A stretch of 64,000 bases of DNA, taken from Oscillospiraceae bacterium (lineage in GTDB: Bacteria > Bacillota > Clostridia > Oscillospirales > Ruminococcaceae). Positions 35,553 to 45,590 of the stretch are shown one piece after another. The notes below the pieces were generated by a model. That model searched no databases. It was given only the letters and a program-made list of their open reading frames with translations, and was not told the origin of the DNA. The stretch spans positions 1-64,000 of the forward strand of contig CAAGEB010000011.1 of NCBI GenBank assembly GCA_900768705.1. Reading direction: 5' to 3'. Position 1 is the first letter of the stretch. Each line of letters begins with the position of its first letter. The position numbers and the translations under genes are program-made.

Positions 35553-35597
35553 TCTATCACCTCTCAAAAAAATTATAGCATAATGTAGGGAAAAGTA

Positions 35598-35626
35598 TTG
35601 ACAAATAGGATAAAATGCTATATAAT
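35598..35626 (+). promoter_or_regulatory. Sigma-A promoter of the NPATG surface protein gene
   Basis: TTGACA 35598-35603, 17-base spacer, TATAAT 35621-35626. The spacer contains one TAGGAT (35606-35611). Confidence 0.82.
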
Positions 35627-35663
35627 AGTATTTGTAATCCTACTAAATATTATTCGGTAGGAT
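35606..35663. promoter_or_regulatory. Candidate ribbon-helix-helix operator (TAGGAT repeats)
   Basis: TAGGAT at 35606-35611 lies within the promoter spacer; an inverted pair ATCCTAC (35637-35643) and GTAGGAT (35657-35663) follows the -10 box with a 13-base gap. Multiple copies of a 6-base site around the promoter are the classical layout for Arc/CopG-type repression. Confidence 0.5.
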
Positions 35664-35689
35664 AGAATATTATTTTTTTGGAGGCATTT

Positions 35690-37240
35690 ATGAACAAACT
35701 AAGAAAAACAGGCGCTGCGGCATTGGCTGCTGTTGTGACAACAACCTGCCTGACAGCTGCAGCAAGCGCAAAGAACGAGCAGTTCAAGCTGCTCACTTCA
35801 CCGATAAGCATTACAGGTACAAACGGTGAATTGGCATCAACCGACTCCGGTTTCATCAGCATTGATGTTGAAGACTGGCAAAAAACAGGAGAATTTTCCT
35901 ATTCAGATGTAACAACCGACTTTGAGCTTCCCAAGAATTACAGTCTGGATATTGGCGACCCGTCGGAAGGTTATGTTTCTCTGAATGAAAAAGACGCCGA
36001 TGTAAACATAACCAATAAGTATTTAATGAAGTTTGATAACGAAACAAATACGCTTTCAACAATCAGGCAGTTTGAAGTAAGGTCGAGTTTTTGTGCAGAC
36101 GGTACTGTTGTAAGTGTTGACAGAGCCGATAAAACGCTGACCATTACAGTCACAACTCCCGACGGAGAAAGCTATTCAAACGATTTTACATATACAGGTG
36201 AAGGAGACTGGTATTGGTCATACTCAATTCATCCTTATGATGAAAAATATGCCATCGCTTTTTTATGGAAAACAGGCGAGAGAGAGGTCACCTATGGTGA
36301 AGGAACAAAAACAACAGCATATTCCTACGATATTTATGGAATAACAAAGGACGGTAAAGTTGAAACTCTTTTCTCTGAACCCGAAGATAATGATGACAGG
36401 TTTGTTGAAGATTATGACAATTTTAAATTCAGTGATAATTGCGTTTCATGGAATGAGGGCGGACGCCAGTATGGATATGTAATCTCTTTATGCGACTTGG
36501 ACAGCAAAGAAACAATTCATTCCTCTATGCCTTTGGAAGATTACGGCTATGGCGTAGCATGTCATTATAATGGCGGATATGCCAGTGCAGCCATAAATAA
36601 AGTTGAAGGCTTATACGGAGACAGATTTATTGCAAAATGCACGGTTGATTATACAACAGACCCTTATGAGTACCGCTATATTCTGTTCAAAACAGAAAAT
36701 CAAACAATCAGCGGATTATCCGATGTTTATAAGTATATGTCAACCGTTGACGGCAAAATATTCCTTGTTCAAACCGAGGACGACAAGTGGGGATACATTG
36801 ATGCTAACGGCAAGGAACTTGCCACATTTGATGGCGCAATCACATTTAAAGGCGATTACGCCCCAGTTATTGAAAACGGACAGGCTTATCTCGTTGACAG
36901 AAATATGAATCGTGTTTCCGATAAGATTGACGCCGACAATGTTTATAGTGTTTTCTACAGTTCCGATATATTTGTACTTACAAAGGGCGGCGAGGACTAC
37001 CTTGCAACCTTTACCGCCGACTCATCAGAGCCGGACACTTCCGAGCCAACAAGCGAACCTACTGATGAGCCCACAGATGAACCCACCGACGAACCCACCT
37101 CTTCCGACGCTTCAGGTTCCGGTTCTGCCGATTCCGATAACAGCAATCCCGCAACCGGAACCGAAGGTATGTGCTTAATCGCTGTACCTGCGGCAATCTG
37201 CGCAACGGCAGTAATTGTTTCCAAGAAGAAGAGAAAGTGA
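35690..37240 (+). CDS. Secreted surface protein with WG-like repeats and NPATG anchor
   Basis: 516 residues from the ATG at 35690 (TTTGGAGG upstream). A signal peptide (about 1-27) ends near ASAKN. The body (about 30-430) is beta-rich; DDKWGYIDANGKELATFDG is a WG-type repeat and similar strands suggest a propeller-like or repeat fold. Then comes a PT/DE repeat linker (EPTDEPTDEPT), Gly/Ser spacer and the C-terminal sorting signal NPATG, a hydrophobic stretch and KKKRK. Sortases cleave such motifs to attach proteins to the wall. Ligand unknown. Divergent from a ribbon-helix-helix repressor gene. Confidence 0.82.
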   Translation: MNKLRKTGAAALAAVVTTTCLTAAASAKNEQFKLLTSPISITGTNGELASTDSGFISIDVEDWQKTGEFSYSDVTTDFELPKNYSLDIGDPSEGYVSLNEKDADVNITNKYLMKFDNETNTLSTIRQFEVRSSFCADGTVVSVDRADKTLTITVTTPDGESYSNDFTYTGEGDWYWSYSIHPYDEKYAIAFLWKTGEREVTYGEGTKTTAYSYDIYGITKDGKVETLFSEPEDNDDRFVEDYDNFKFSDNCVSWNEGGRQYGYVISLCDLDSKETIHSSMPLEDYGYGVACHYNGGYASAAINKVEGLYGDRFIAKCTVDYTTDPYEYRYILFKTENQTISGLSDVYKYMSTVDGKIFLVQTEDDKWGYIDANGKELATFDGAITFKGDYAPVIENGQAYLVDRNMNRVSDKIDADNVYSVFYSSDIFVLTKGGEDYLATFTADSSEPDTSEPTSEPTDEPTDEPTDEPTSSDASGSGSADSDNSNPATGTEGMCLIAVPAAICATAVIVSKKKRK

Positions 37241-37274
37241 TTTTCCCCCAAATTTAAATACAACCAAATAGATT

Positions 37275-37304
37275 AACCGGAGACCAAAATCTCCGGTTTT
37301 TCTA
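37275..37304 (+). terminator. Terminator of the NPATG surface protein gene
   Basis: AACCGGAGA and TCTCCGGTT form a 9-bp stem with a 6-base loop followed by TTTCT. Confidence 0.85.
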
Positions 37305-37338
37305 TAAAAAAACAGCCCCGAAGCATACTCTTCGGGGC
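37305..37338 (-). terminator. Terminator of the hrcA-grpE-dnaK-dnaJ operon
   Basis: On the minus strand GCCCCGAAG and CTTCGGGGC form a stem, followed by TGTTTTTTT, about 25 bases after the dnaJ stop. Back-to-back with the surface-protein terminator. Confidence 0.87.
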
Positions 37339-37363
37339 CTCAGACTTTTGATAAAGCCTGTTT

Positions 37364-38524
37364 TTATTTATTTGAAAACATATCCTTTATTTTATCGAAA
37401 AAGCTCTTTCTTTTTTCGTAATTCTTTTCGTCAAGAGTATCCTCAAACGCCTGAAGAGCTTCTTTCTGCTTCTTGGTAAGGTTTTTCGGAACTTCCACGC
37501 TTACCTTTACCATTTCGTCGCCCCGATCTCCTTCATTGTGCTGCAAACGCTGAACGCCCTTGCCCCTAAGACGGAATACGGTTCCGGGCTGGGTTCCCGC
37601 AGGAACATTATAGCTTACCTTGCCGTCAATGGTCGGTACTTCAATTTCAGCACCCAGCGCAGCCTGAGCGTAAGTAATCGGGAAATCAATCCAAATATTG
37701 TAATCCTCACGGCTGAATACCGGATCCTGACGGACAGTAATACGCACTTTAAGGTCGCCCCGTGAGCCGCCGTTGGTGCCGGCATTTCCCTGCCCGCGGA
37801 CATTGAGGGTCATACCCTCATCAATACCCGCAGGAACCTTTACAGACACGGTTTTACGCATATTAACCGTACCCGAGCCGCCGCACTTCGCACAAGGATT
37901 ATCGATAACCTTGCCCGTTCCACGGCACTTTGTACAGGGTCTCTGGGTCTGCATCATACCGAGAATACTGCGCTGCTGAACCGTAACATAGCCTTTACCA
38001 TTACATTCAGAACAGGTTTTCGGAGTTGTTCCCGCTTTTGCTCCGCTGCCGCTGCAATCGGGACAAGTCTCAACACGGTTAAGCGTAATATCATGCTCCA
38101 CGCCCTTGCAGGCTTCCATAAAGCTGATATCCAGCTGTGCCGCAATATCCGAACCTCTTCTGGGAGCATTGGGATTTGCCGTTCTTGTACCGCCGCCGAA
38201 AAAGCTGCTGCCGCCTCCGCCGAAAATGTCCGCAAAAATGTCTCCGAAATCCATACCGCCGAAGCCGCCGGTATATGCGCCGCCTCCGCCGTAATTCGGA
38301 TCTACGCCGGCATGACCGAACTGGTCATACTTTGCACGCTTTTCCGGATCGGAAAGCACCTGGTTTGCTTCATTGATTTCCTTGAACTTCTCCTCCGCCT
38401 CTGGATTGTCGGGGTTAAGGTCGGGATGATACTGCTTTGCCAGCTTGCGGTATGCCTTTTTTATTTCGGCGTCGGTAGCACCCTTCTGCAGACCAAGCAC
38501 CTCATAATAATCTCTTTTTTCCAT
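37364..38524 (-). CDS. dnaJ: Chaperone DnaJ
   Basis: 386 residues from the ATG at 38524. J domain (about 4-70) with the HPD motif in KQYHPDLNP that stimulates DnaK ATPase; a Gly/Phe-rich stretch (about 75-125); four zinc-binding repeats [24 protein letters not shown] and CAKCGGSG (about 150-215); and the C-terminal substrate-binding domains. Last gene of the heat-shock operon. The 160-base gap after dnaK contains two hairpins (near 38620-38645 and 38652-38675) that may reduce dnaJ expression relative to dnaK. Confidence 0.97.
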   Translation of the reverse strand: MEKRDYYEVLGLQKGATDAEIKKAYRKLAKQYHPDLNPDNPEAEEKFKEINEANQVLSDPEKRAKYDQFGHAGVDPNYGGGGAYTGGFGGMDFGDIFADIFGGGGSSFFGGGTRTANPNAPRRGSDIAAQLDISFMEACKGVEHDITLNRVETCPDCSGSGAKAGTTPKTCSECNGKGYVTVQQRSILGMMQTQRPCTKCRGTGKVIDNPCAKCGGSGTVNMRKTVSVKVPAGIDEGMTLNVRGQGNAGTNGGSRGDLKVRITVRQDPVFSREDYNIWIDFPITYAQAALGAEIEVPTIDGKVSYNVPAGTQPGTVFRLRGKGVQRLQHNEGDRGDEMVKVSVEVPKNLTKKQKEALQAFEDTLDEKNYEKRKSFFDKIKDMFSNK

Positions 38525-38684
38525 CTGAATCACCTTCACGGGCAGAAATCGCTTTCCGCCTTGTCTGAACAATCAACAAATTACACACCGGAGAATTTTC
38601 TGCAATTAACGCCAATACGCCGCATAGGGAATATGCGGCGTGGTAGGGCGTTATCCTGCGTTTTACGCAGGATATTGCCAAAAA

Positions 38685-40538
38685 TTATTTCTCGGTGTAC
38701 TCAACATCAACGGCACCATCGTCATTGCCATTGCTGTCGGAGGAACCGGAAGCTCCCGCAGTACCTGCGGCACCGGCTGCATTCGCCATATCCTCGGGAT
38801 TGCCGCCATTTGCCTGATATACCTTTCCGGCAACCTCATAGAAAGCATTCTGAAGCTCATCCTTAGCCTTCTTTACAGCCTCGATATCAGTACCCTTCAA
38901 TGCCTCTTCCAGAGCGGTAATCTTAGGCTCAACCTTTGCCTTGTCGTCAGCGGAAACCTTATCGCCGAACTCGGTCATAGACTTCTTGATCTGGTAAACC
39001 ATTGAATCGGCTTCGTTTCTGGTGTCAACATCTTCCTTGCGCTTCTTATCCTCGGCAGCATAAGCTTCGGCTTCCTTAACAGCCTTGTCAATATCTTCCT
39101 TGCTCATATTGGTGGAAGCGGTGATGCTGATATGCTGCTCCTTGCCTGTACCCTTATCCTTTGCGGTAACATTTACAATACCGTTTGCATCGATATCAAA
39201 TGTTACCTCAATCTGAGGAATACCGCGGGGAGCGGGAGCAATGCCGTCCAGTCTGAAGTTACCGATAGACTTGTTATCCTTTGCAAATTCACGCTCGCCC
39301 TGAAGTACATTAATATCAACGGAAGGCTGATTATCCGCATAAGTGGTGAATACTCTGGTTTCCTTGGTAGGAATGGTGGTATTACGCTCGATCATTCTTG
39401 TGCATACGCCGCCTGCGGTTTCGATACCCAGTGACAGAGGCGCAACATCCAGCAATACAATACCCTGCACTTCCTTATTGAGAACGCCGCCCTGAATGGA
39501 CGCACCGATTGCAACGCACTCGTCGGGGTTGATACCCTTGAAGGGTTCTTTACCGAGGAAGTTCTTTACAGCCTCCTGAACGGCAGGAATTCTTGTAGAA
39601 CCGCCAACCAGAAGAATCTTGTGAATTTCGCTCTTATCAAGACCCGAATCGGAAATTGCCTGCTTCAGCGGACCCATTGTCATTTCAACCAGATCGGAAG
39701 TCAGGTCGTTGAACTTAGCTCTGGAAAGAGTAACATTCAAGTGCTTAGGACCGGTAGCGTCGGCAGTGATATAAGGAATGGAAATATTGACTGTGGTGGA
39801 GTTGGAAAGGGCAATCTTTGCCTTTTCAGCCTCGTCCTTCAATCTCTGCATTGCAAACTTATCGCCGGAAAGATCGATTCCGTCGGACTTCTTGAATTCC
39901 TCCTTGAGGAAGTCGATAATTCTCTGGTCGAAATCATCGCCGCCCAAATGGTTGTTACCGGCTGTTGCAAGAACCTCCTGAACACCGTCGCCGATGTTGA
40001 TTACGGATACATCAAATGTACCGCCGCCAAGGTCGTAAACTACGATATTCTGATCCTCTTCCTTATCAACGCCGTATGCAAGCGCAGCAGCGGTAGGCTC
40101 GTTGATGATTCTCTGTACATTCAAACCGGCAATCTGTCCGGCGTCCTTGGTTGCCTGACGCTGAGAGTCGGTGAAGTATGCGGGAACAGTGATAACCGCA
40201 TCGGAAACCTTTTCACCCAGATAGCTTTCCGCATCGGCTTTCAGCTTCTGGAGTATCATTGCGGAGATTTCCTGAGGAGTGTATTTTTTGCCGTCGATGT
40301 CAACCTTGTAATCGCTGCCCATGTGACGCTTGATGGAAATAACAGTGTGGTCGGGATTCTGTACAGCCTGATTCTTTGCCAGCTGACCTACAAGACGCTG
40401 ACCGTCCTTTGTAAACGCAACAACAGACGGAGTTGTTCTGCTGCCCTCGGAATTGGTGATAACAACAGGCTCGCCACCCTCAATAACCGATACACAGCTG
40501 TTGGTTGTACCCAAATCAATACCAATAATCTTACTCAT
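38685..40538 (-). CDS. dnaK: Chaperone DnaK (Hsp70)
   Basis: 617 residues, typical length. N-terminal ATPase with [41 protein letters not shown] and the [10 protein letters not shown] motif; linker [11 protein letters not shown] (about 365); substrate-binding domain and lid; the C-terminus is a Gly/Ala/Ser-rich tail ending in DVEYTEK, similar to the EEVD-like ends of bacterial DnaK. Works with DnaJ and GrpE, both encoded in the same operon. 49 bases separate it from grpE. Confidence 0.98.
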   Translation of the reverse strand: MSKIIGIDLGTTNSCVSVIEGGEPVVITNSEGSRTTPSVVAFTKDGQRLVGQLAKNQAVQNPDHTVISIKRHMGSDYKVDIDGKKYTPQEISAMILQKLKADAESYLGEKVSDAVITVPAYFTDSQRQATKDAGQIAGLNVQRIINEPTAAALAYGVDKEEDQNIVVYDLGGGTFDVSVINIGDGVQEVLATAGNNHLGGDDFDQRIIDFLKEEFKKSDGIDLSGDKFAMQRLKDEAEKAKIALSNSTTVNISIPYITADATGPKHLNVTLSRAKFNDLTSDLVEMTMGPLKQAISDSGLDKSEIHKILLVGGSTRIPAVQEAVKNFLGKEPFKGINPDECVAIGASIQGGVLNKEVQGIVLLDVAPLSLGIETAGGVCTRMIERNTTIPTKETRVFTTYADNQPSVDINVLQGEREFAKDNKSIGNFRLDGIAPAPRGIPQIEVTFDIDANGIVNVTAKDKGTGKEQHISITASTNMSKEDIDKAVKEAEAYAAEDKKRKEDVDTRNEADSMVYQIKKSMTEFGDKVSADDKAKVEPKITALEEALKGTDIEAVKKAKDELQNAFYEVAGKVYQANGGNPEDMANAAGAAGTAGASGSSDSNGNDDGAVDVEYTEK

Positions 40539-40587
40539 AATAAAACCCTCCTAATTTACACGAGATAATCTCGTAAATATCAATTGA

Positions 40588-41172
40588 TTATTCCGCCACC
40601 GCAACCATTGCGAAGCGGATTACCCTGCCGTTGATGATATATCCTTTGGCAAAGGTCTGAACGATTGTGCCGCTTTCCTTGCCGCTGTCGGCAACTCTCT
40701 GAACCGCCTGATGGAAGTTGGGATCAAAGACCGCATCATCGCTTTGAATTTCCTCAACGCCCAGACCCTTCAGTGTTTCCATAAAGCTGTCGTAAATCAT
40801 CTGCACGCCGTTCTTGTAATTTTCATCGCTACAGCTTGCAGCCAGTGCGTGGAGGAGATTATCCATAACCGGCAGAAACTTTGAAGTCACATTGGTTACG
40901 ATTTCCGTTCTCAAGGCGTCCTTTTCTCTTGCGGAACGCTTGCGGAAGTTATCATACTCCGCCATTGTTCTCACCAGCTGCTCCTTGACCGACGCCAGTT
41001 CCTCGGCTACCTTATCCTCAACGGCTTCGTCGTTTTTTTCCTCTGCGGCGTCAGTCTTTTCTTCATCCGGCTGAACCGGATTATCAGCCGTTTCGGCGAT
41101 GTTATCGGATTCGTTATTTTCAAGCTCCGTATTTTCAGAAACCTGCTCTGTATCCTTATCATTCATCATCAT
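40588..41172 (-). CDS. grpE: GrpE nucleotide-exchange factor
   Basis: 194 residues from the first of three consecutive ATG codons (41172), 8 bases after AAGGA; a GTG at 41178 is possible. A disordered, acidic N-terminus (about 1-55) precedes the long dimerising helix (about 55-110, with YDNFRKRSAREKD) and the beta domain with the signature FDPNFHQAVQRV and GYIINGRVIRFAMV. GrpE releases ADP from DnaK. The start overlaps the end of hrcA by 14 bases. Confidence 0.95.
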   Translation of the reverse strand: MMMNDKDTEQVSENTELENNESDNIAETADNPVQPDEEKTDAAEEKNDEAVEDKVAEELASVKEQLVRTMAEYDNFRKRSAREKDALRTEIVTNVTSKFLPVMDNLLHALAASCSDENYKNGVQMIYDSFMETLKGLGVEEIQSDDAVFDPNFHQAVQRVADSGKESGTIVQTFAKGYIINGRVIRFAMVAVAE

Positions 41173-42226
41173 TGTCACCGTCCTTACTTTCTATCTCAGG
41201 TGCGGGGCTGTCTCCCGACAGCATCCGCGACACTTTTTTGCTCAGATATTCTATATATGGAATAACCCTGCGGTAATCCAGTCTTACCGGACCCACAACT
41301 CCGAGAGTTCCCGCAGGCTTTCCGTCCTTATAATAATTGGCACTTACCACCGTTGAATTTTCAATAGCAAAGGTGCCGTTTTCCTCTCCGAACCGGACGC
41401 TTATTCCCGAAAGTGCGTCGTCCAGCAAATCTGTAAGCTCGCTTTTACGGGAGAGGAATTTCATAACCTCTTCGGGAGGAATTTCCCGACAGGCAAGCAG
41501 ATTGGCTTCACCGTGAACCTCAACCTCTTCCCTCATCATTTCCTCAGAAAGCTCATACACAGCGTGAAGCAGCGGCGAAAGTGCCATCATATAGCTTCCA
41601 AGTGCCTCCGATAATTTCCCGATGTATTCTTCGGACATATCTTCAAGATTAACGCCCCGCAGATGTTCATTCAGAAAATCCGTAAATCCCTGCATCTGCT
41701 CGTCGGTAAGGTCAAACTCCATACGGCACATTTTATTTTTGACTGCGCCGCCCGAGGTTATCAGCAGCAGCACATACATACGCTTGCCGGTGGGAATAAC
41801 ATCAACCTTTGTAATAAGGTCAAACTTTGATATACGGCTGGTGGAAATTGCTGCGCATTTCGTAAGCTCCGCCAGAGCAGTTGAAGCATTTTCTACAATT
41901 GCTTCGTCTGTCAGTCCTTCGCCGAGAAGATTGTCGATAAAGGAGATTTTTTCTTCATTGATAGGTTCCGGAGACATTAAGTTATCAATATAATACCGGA
42001 AGCCCTTGTATGTGGGAACACGCCCTGCGCTGGTATGAGGGTGATCGAGGAAACCTTCCTGTTCCAGCACCGCCATTGTGCTTCTTATTGTGGCGGAGGA
42101 TACCTGAAGCCCGTATTTTTCCGCCAGCGGAGTTTCCACAGCCAATGCCTTGGAGCCTACCGGTTCACCGGTTCTGATGTACTCATCAATAATAGCGGAC
42201 AAGATTTTTGCCGCTCGCTGTTCCAC
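41159..42226 (-). CDS. hrcA: Heat-inducible repressor HrcA
   Basis: 355 residues using the GTG at 42226, 8 bases after AAGGAAGG; a GTG at 42235 abuts that site and is less likely. The N-terminal winged helix (AAKILSAIIDEYIRTGEPVG, VSSATIRSTMAVLEQEGFL, HPHTSAGRVPTYKGFRYY) binds CIRCE; the GAF-like middle and C-terminal IGPVRLDY-like segment (VVGPVRLDYRRVIPYIEYL) are diagnostic. It represses its own operon, and its folding depends on chaperonin, giving heat induction. The last dozen residues are acidic. Confidence 0.95.
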   Translation of the reverse strand: MEQRAAKILSAIIDEYIRTGEPVGSKALAVETPLAEKYGLQVSSATIRSTMAVLEQEGFLDHPHTSAGRVPTYKGFRYYIDNLMSPEPINEEKISFIDNLLGEGLTDEAIVENASTALAELTKCAAISTSRISKFDLITKVDVIPTGKRMYVLLLITSGGAVKNKMCRMEFDLTDEQMQGFTDFLNEHLRGVNLEDMSEEYIGKLSEALGSYMMALSPLLHAVYELSEEMMREEVEVHGEANLLACREIPPEEVMKFLSRKSELTDLLDDALSGISVRFGEENGTFAIENSTVVSANYYKDGKPAGTLGVVGPVRLDYRRVIPYIEYLSKKVSRMLSGDSPAPEIESKDGDNDDE

Positions 42227-42251
42227 ATTCCGCACCTTCCTTCTTCGACTG

Positions 42252-42278
42252 CTAGCACTCTTGCCTCTCGAGTGCTAA
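42252..42278 (-). promoter_or_regulatory. CIRCE operator
   Basis: Minus strand TTAGCACTC-N9-GAGTGCTAG, matching the canonical TTAGCACTC-N9-GAGTGCTAA at 17 of 18 arm bases. It lies between promoter and hrcA start, the classical HrcA binding position. Confidence 0.96.
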
Positions 42279-42282
42279 TTAT

Positions 42283-42311
42283 AATTTATCACATTTGTTG
42301 TGATTTGTCAA
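42283..42311 (-). promoter_or_regulatory. Promoter of the hrcA operon
   Basis: Minus-strand TTGACA (42311-42306), 17-base spacer, TAAATT (42288-42283). A TATAAT five bases further on gives an over-long spacer, so the exact -10 is uncertain. Confidence 0.65.
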
Positions 42312-42408
42312 GGTTTTTTTGAAAAAAATATCACAAATTTGTGTATCCATTATGCTGTGTTATTGTTTATTTTCACAAATCGAACCTTTGGTGAGTATAA
42401 TCGGGAAC

Positions 42409-42437
42409 TTGACAAAACTATAAAGCGGTGCTATAAT
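42409..42437 (+). promoter_or_regulatory. Sigma-A promoter of the radical SAM gene
   Basis: TTGACA 42409-42414, 17-base spacer, TATAAT 42432-42437; ATG 44 bases downstream. Confidence 0.83.
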
Positions 42438-42481
42438 ATTCATAGAATTATTTTTAATGAACACCTTCAAACGAGGACATT

Positions 42482-43345
42482 ATGCACAAAATACAAGCGA
42501 AAACAATTCTCGGCTCCGAAAACGGAATGAACATCTACCGCGGCTGTCAGCACGGGTGCATTTACTGCGACGCCCGCAGCGACTGCTACAATATGAACCA
42601 TCAGTTTGAGGATATCGAGGTTAAGGAAAACGCTCCCGAGCTTCTGGAAACAGCTTTGAGAAAAAAACGGCGTCGCTGTATGATAGGCACCGGAGCAATG
42701 AGCGATCCTTATATACCGTTGGAAAAGGAGCTGAAAATAACCCGCCGATGTCTTGAAATTATCGACAGATATCATTTCGGAATTGCAATTCAGACAAAAT
42801 CCAACCTGATAATGCGGGATATAGACCTGCTGGAAAGCATTAACCGCAAGGCAAAGACCGTTGTGCAGATGACCATAACCACCGCCGATGAAGCACTTTC
42901 CCGCATAGTAGAGCCGAATGTCTGCACTTCCAAAGAACGGTTCGAGGTGCTTTGCGAAATGAAAAAGCGGGGCATACCCACGGTGATATGGCTTTGCCCT
43001 CTCCTGCCATTTATAAACGATACTCCGGAAAATGTAAAAGCAATTGTAGAAACGGCGCATAAAGCAGGCGTGTACGGAATAATCACCTTCGGAATGGGCT
43101 TAACTCTCCGCAGCGGAGACAGAGAATACTACTACGCCGCACTGGACAGGCATTTTCCAGGCTTGAAACAGCGGTATATACGGCAATTCGGCACAAATTA
43201 TGAAATTCCCTCCCCCAACAGCAGGGAGCTGTGGAAAATTTTCACGGAAGAATGTGATAAATACGGCATTTGCCGCAATACGAACGAAATTTTCACTTAT
43301 CTGCACACGCTGGAGGAGCCGGAACAACTCACCATAGAAATATAG
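42482..43345 (+). CDS. Radical SAM protein (SPL-like / Rv2578c-type)
   Basis: 287 residues. The iron-sulfur motif CxxxCxxC is present as GCQHGCIYCD (Cys22, Cys26, Cys29), preceded by the NIYRGC phrase typical of the spore-photoproduct-lyase-like radical SAM group. Further family features: GTGAMSDPYIPLEKEL (about 69-84) and PLLPFINDTPENV (about 177-190). These proteins use S-adenosylmethionine to generate a radical; no substrate is known for this subgroup. The C-terminus carries no extra cluster motif. It is followed by the amidase and GH18 genes, possibly co-transcribed. Confidence 0.85.
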   Translation: MHKIQAKTILGSENGMNIYRGCQHGCIYCDARSDCYNMNHQFEDIEVKENAPELLETALRKKRRRCMIGTGAMSDPYIPLEKELKITRRCLEIIDRYHFGIAIQTKSNLIMRDIDLLESINRKAKTVVQMTITTADEALSRIVEPNVCTSKERFEVLCEMKKRGIPTVIWLCPLLPFINDTPENVKAIVETAHKAGVYGIITFGMGLTLRSGDREYYYAALDRHFPGLKQRYIRQFGTNYEIPSPNSRELWKIFTEECDKYGICRNTNEIFTYLHTLEEPEQLTIEI

Positions 43346-43405
43346 AAACTTTCCTGCCAATGCTGCATATAGTAAGGCAGAACTTTATTTTGCAGGTGGT
43401 TTTAT

Positions 43406-43918
43406 ATGCTGATTGAAACGGAATACAGCCGATACTATGCTATCAACTATGCGCTAAGGTGGGCTTATGCAAGAAATCCCCGCTTTTATGACTTTTCGGA
43501 CATAGGCGGGGACTGCACGAATTTTGTGTCACAATGCCTTTATGCGGGGTGCGGAGTTATGAATTATTCTTCGGAAAACGGATGGTATTTTATAAGTCCG
43601 GACGACCGCTCGCCTTCCTGGACCGGGGTGGTTTTCCTGAGGGATTTTCTTCTGACCAACAACGGCCCCGCTGTTTACGGAGAAAATGTTCCTCTGGAGC
43701 GTATTCTTCCCGGAGATGTAATTCAGCTGATTAACGAGGACGGACGGTTTTATCACTCGCTGTTGGTGACGGCAATGTTCTATCCCGTCACTCCCGAAAG
43801 CATATTCGTTACCGCCCACACCGACAATGCAAGAAACAGGCGGCTTTCATCCTACGGATATGCCGATTTGTTTCCCATACACATATCGGGAGCAAGAAAG
43901 GAAACAGGTGAGCTATGA
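43406..43918 (+). CDS. Amidase domain protein (Amidase_6-type)
   Basis: 170 residues made almost entirely of one NlpC/P60-like amidase domain (PF12671 type). Cys37 in GGDCTNFVSQCLYAG, His117 in RFYHSLLVTA and His138 in TAHTDN give the catalytic triad; LPGDVIQL is the conserved GD turn. It has no signal peptide, which is common for this clostridial subgroup, so export is not shown. It overlaps the LysM/GH18 gene by four bases (ATGA), so the two wall-active proteins are made together. It is a useful intact reference for the tandem domains at 49.7 kb. Confidence 0.85.
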   Translation: MLIETEYSRYYAINYALRWAYARNPRFYDFSDIGGDCTNFVSQCLYAGCGVMNYSSENGWYFISPDDRSPSWTGVVFLRDFLLTNNGPAVYGENVPLERILPGDVIQLINEDGRFYHSLLVTAMFYPVTPESIFVTAHTDNARNRRLSSYGYADLFPIHISGARKETGEL

Positions 43919-45186
43919 TTATTTATAGTGTAAGACCCGGCGACACGCTGTATCGGCTGTCCGAGCTTTTTGGTGTACCTACGGATATAATTGCGGCAGA
44001 TAACGGACTGCAAAACCGTGATAGGCTTGTGATAGGTCAAAGCCTTGTAATCCCTGCAAACGAAGTGTTTTACACCGTAACCGAAGGCTCCACTCTCTAT
44101 TCAATTGCCGGAGAATACGGTATTCCGCTGGAAACCCTGCTTGAGTTCAATCCCGATCTAAATCCCATTTCATTACAAATAGGAGATAAAGTCACCATTC
44201 CTCTCGCAGAACCGGAGGTGCGGAGATCTGCCGTTATGAATGGGTACGCCTACCCAACCATTTCCGAGGAAGCTCTGAGCTGCGCTCTGCCGCATCTGAC
44301 TTTTATTTCTCCCTTTTCCTATTCCCTTAACGAACAGGGAGAGCTTATCGCTCCCGATGACGCTGCGCTTATCGAGACGGCTCTGAAAAACGGTGTTCAG
44401 CCGCTGATGACCCTCACCAATGAAGTGGACGGAATATTCAGCACGGAGGTTCTTTCCGCAATTCTTGCCGACGAAGCCTACTCAGACGGATTAATAGATT
44501 CAATATTGACCGAATTAGAAACAAAAGGCTATTACGGACTTAATCTCGACATGGAATACATTGCTCCCGCCGATCGGGAGAAATACAACGCATTTCTTGA
44601 AAATCTATCTGTTCGGCTCCACGAAAACGATTATATTCTTCTCACGGCGGTGGCTCCCAAATACAGTGCCGACCAGCCGGGACTTCTTTATGAAGCGCAC
44701 GACTATGCCGCTCAAGGGCAATTTGCGGATTATGTCATTGTAATGACATACGAATGGGGATATACATACTCTCCCCCCATGTCCGTTCAGCCCATTGAAG
44801 AAGTTCGCAAAGTGCTGGATTATGCGGTAACGGAAATTCCTTCGGAAAAAATACTGCTTGGTATGCCCAATTACGGGTACGACTGGACGCTGCCATATAC
44901 AAGAGGAACCGCCGCTTCCGGCATCGGGCTTACCGCCGCTGCGGATCTGGCAATAAAAAACAATTCGGAAATTTTATATGATGAGGCAACACAAACGCCT
45001 TATTTCTATTACACCGACAACGGCATCCGTCATGTAGTATGGTTTGACGACGCACAAAGCATCTCCGCAAAACTCGAACTTATAAATGAATACAATCTTG
45101 CCGGTGCAAGCTGGTGGACGATAAACCGCTGTTTCCTTCCCAACTGGCTGATTGTGGAAAATAAATTCGAGGTTGTCAAACTGTAA
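43915..45186 (+). CDS. LysM-GH18 glycosidase (YaaH/SleL-like)
   Basis: 423 residues. Two LysM domains (about 3-47 with YSVRPGDTLYRLSELF, and 52-96 with YTVTEGSTLYSIAGEY) bind glycan. A glycoside hydrolase 18 barrel (about 105-420) has the acid Glu214 in GLNLDMEYI, VIVMTYEWGYTY and GMPNYGYDW. YaaH/SleL relatives are N-acetylglucosaminidases of spore cortex or wall fragments. There is no signal peptide, as in YaaH, which reaches the spore through LysM. Translationally coupled to the amidase gene upstream; no terminator is obvious after it. Confidence 0.9.
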   Translation: MIIYSVRPGDTLYRLSELFGVPTDIIAADNGLQNRDRLVIGQSLVIPANEVFYTVTEGSTLYSIAGEYGIPLETLLEFNPDLNPISLQIGDKVTIPLAEPEVRRSAVMNGYAYPTISEEALSCALPHLTFISPFSYSLNEQGELIAPDDAALIETALKNGVQPLMTLTNEVDGIFSTEVLSAILADEAYSDGLIDSILTELETKGYYGLNLDMEYIAPADREKYNAFLENLSVRLHENDYILLTAVAPKYSADQPGLLYEAHDYAAQGQFADYVIVMTYEWGYTYSPPMSVQPIEEVRKVLDYAVTEIPSEKILLGMPNYGYDWTLPYTRGTAASGIGLTAAADLAIKNNSEILYDEATQTPYFYYTDNGIRHVVWFDDAQSISAKLELINEYNLAGASWWTINRCFLPNWLIVENKFEVVKL

Positions 45187-45212
45187 AGCCGATAATTCCG
45201 CCTTATTTCTCA

Positions 45213-45590
45213 TTACAGTATCTTCCACAGTGTGGGAACCTGCATATCCTTGAACATTTCAATCTGTGCCTGCGCACGGTCGCAGGAGGCATACAGTTCC
45301 TCGTTGCTTTCCTGAGCAAATGAATAGATTTCGGCAACTGACGAAGTTATTTCAATTGCATGACCCAGATCGTTTATCAAAATTGCATGCTCCGTGAACT
45401 GCTTCCAGCGATCACGGAGCTGTTTTGCTTCTTCGGTACATTTGTCGGTATCTTTATCCTCAAAAGCCTTTTCAACTGCGTGTATGCGATTAATCATATC
45501 ATCGGAAAAATCACTGACAGTCTTTACTGAATACAAACACCCGGCAGTCATAATTGCCAGCAATACGATACTTGTGATAATTCTGCTCAT
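45213..45590 (-). CDS. DUF4363 family protein
   Basis: 125 residues. An N-terminal hydrophobic segment (about 4-20) with a Cys at 18 could be a lipobox (MTAGC) or membrane anchor; the rest is a helical domain (HAVEKAFEDKDTDKCTEEAK, RDRWKQFTEHAILINDLGHAIE) matching DUF4363, regularly encoded with DUF421 proteins. It overlaps the DUF421 gene by four bases. Function unknown; joint occurrence suggests a two-subunit membrane unit, possibly in spore or envelope physiology. Confidence 0.82.
   Translation of the reverse strand: MSRIITSIVLLAIMTAGCLYSVKTVSDFSDDMINRIHAVEKAFEDKDTDKCTEEAKQLRDRWKQFTEHAILINDLGHAIEITSSVAEIYSFAQESNEELYASCDRAQAQIEMFKDMQVPTLWKIL

Noticed and set aside
39621..40568. 315-codon plus-strand open frame opposite dnaK
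   Set aside because: Antisense shadow of dnaK with no protein-family features.
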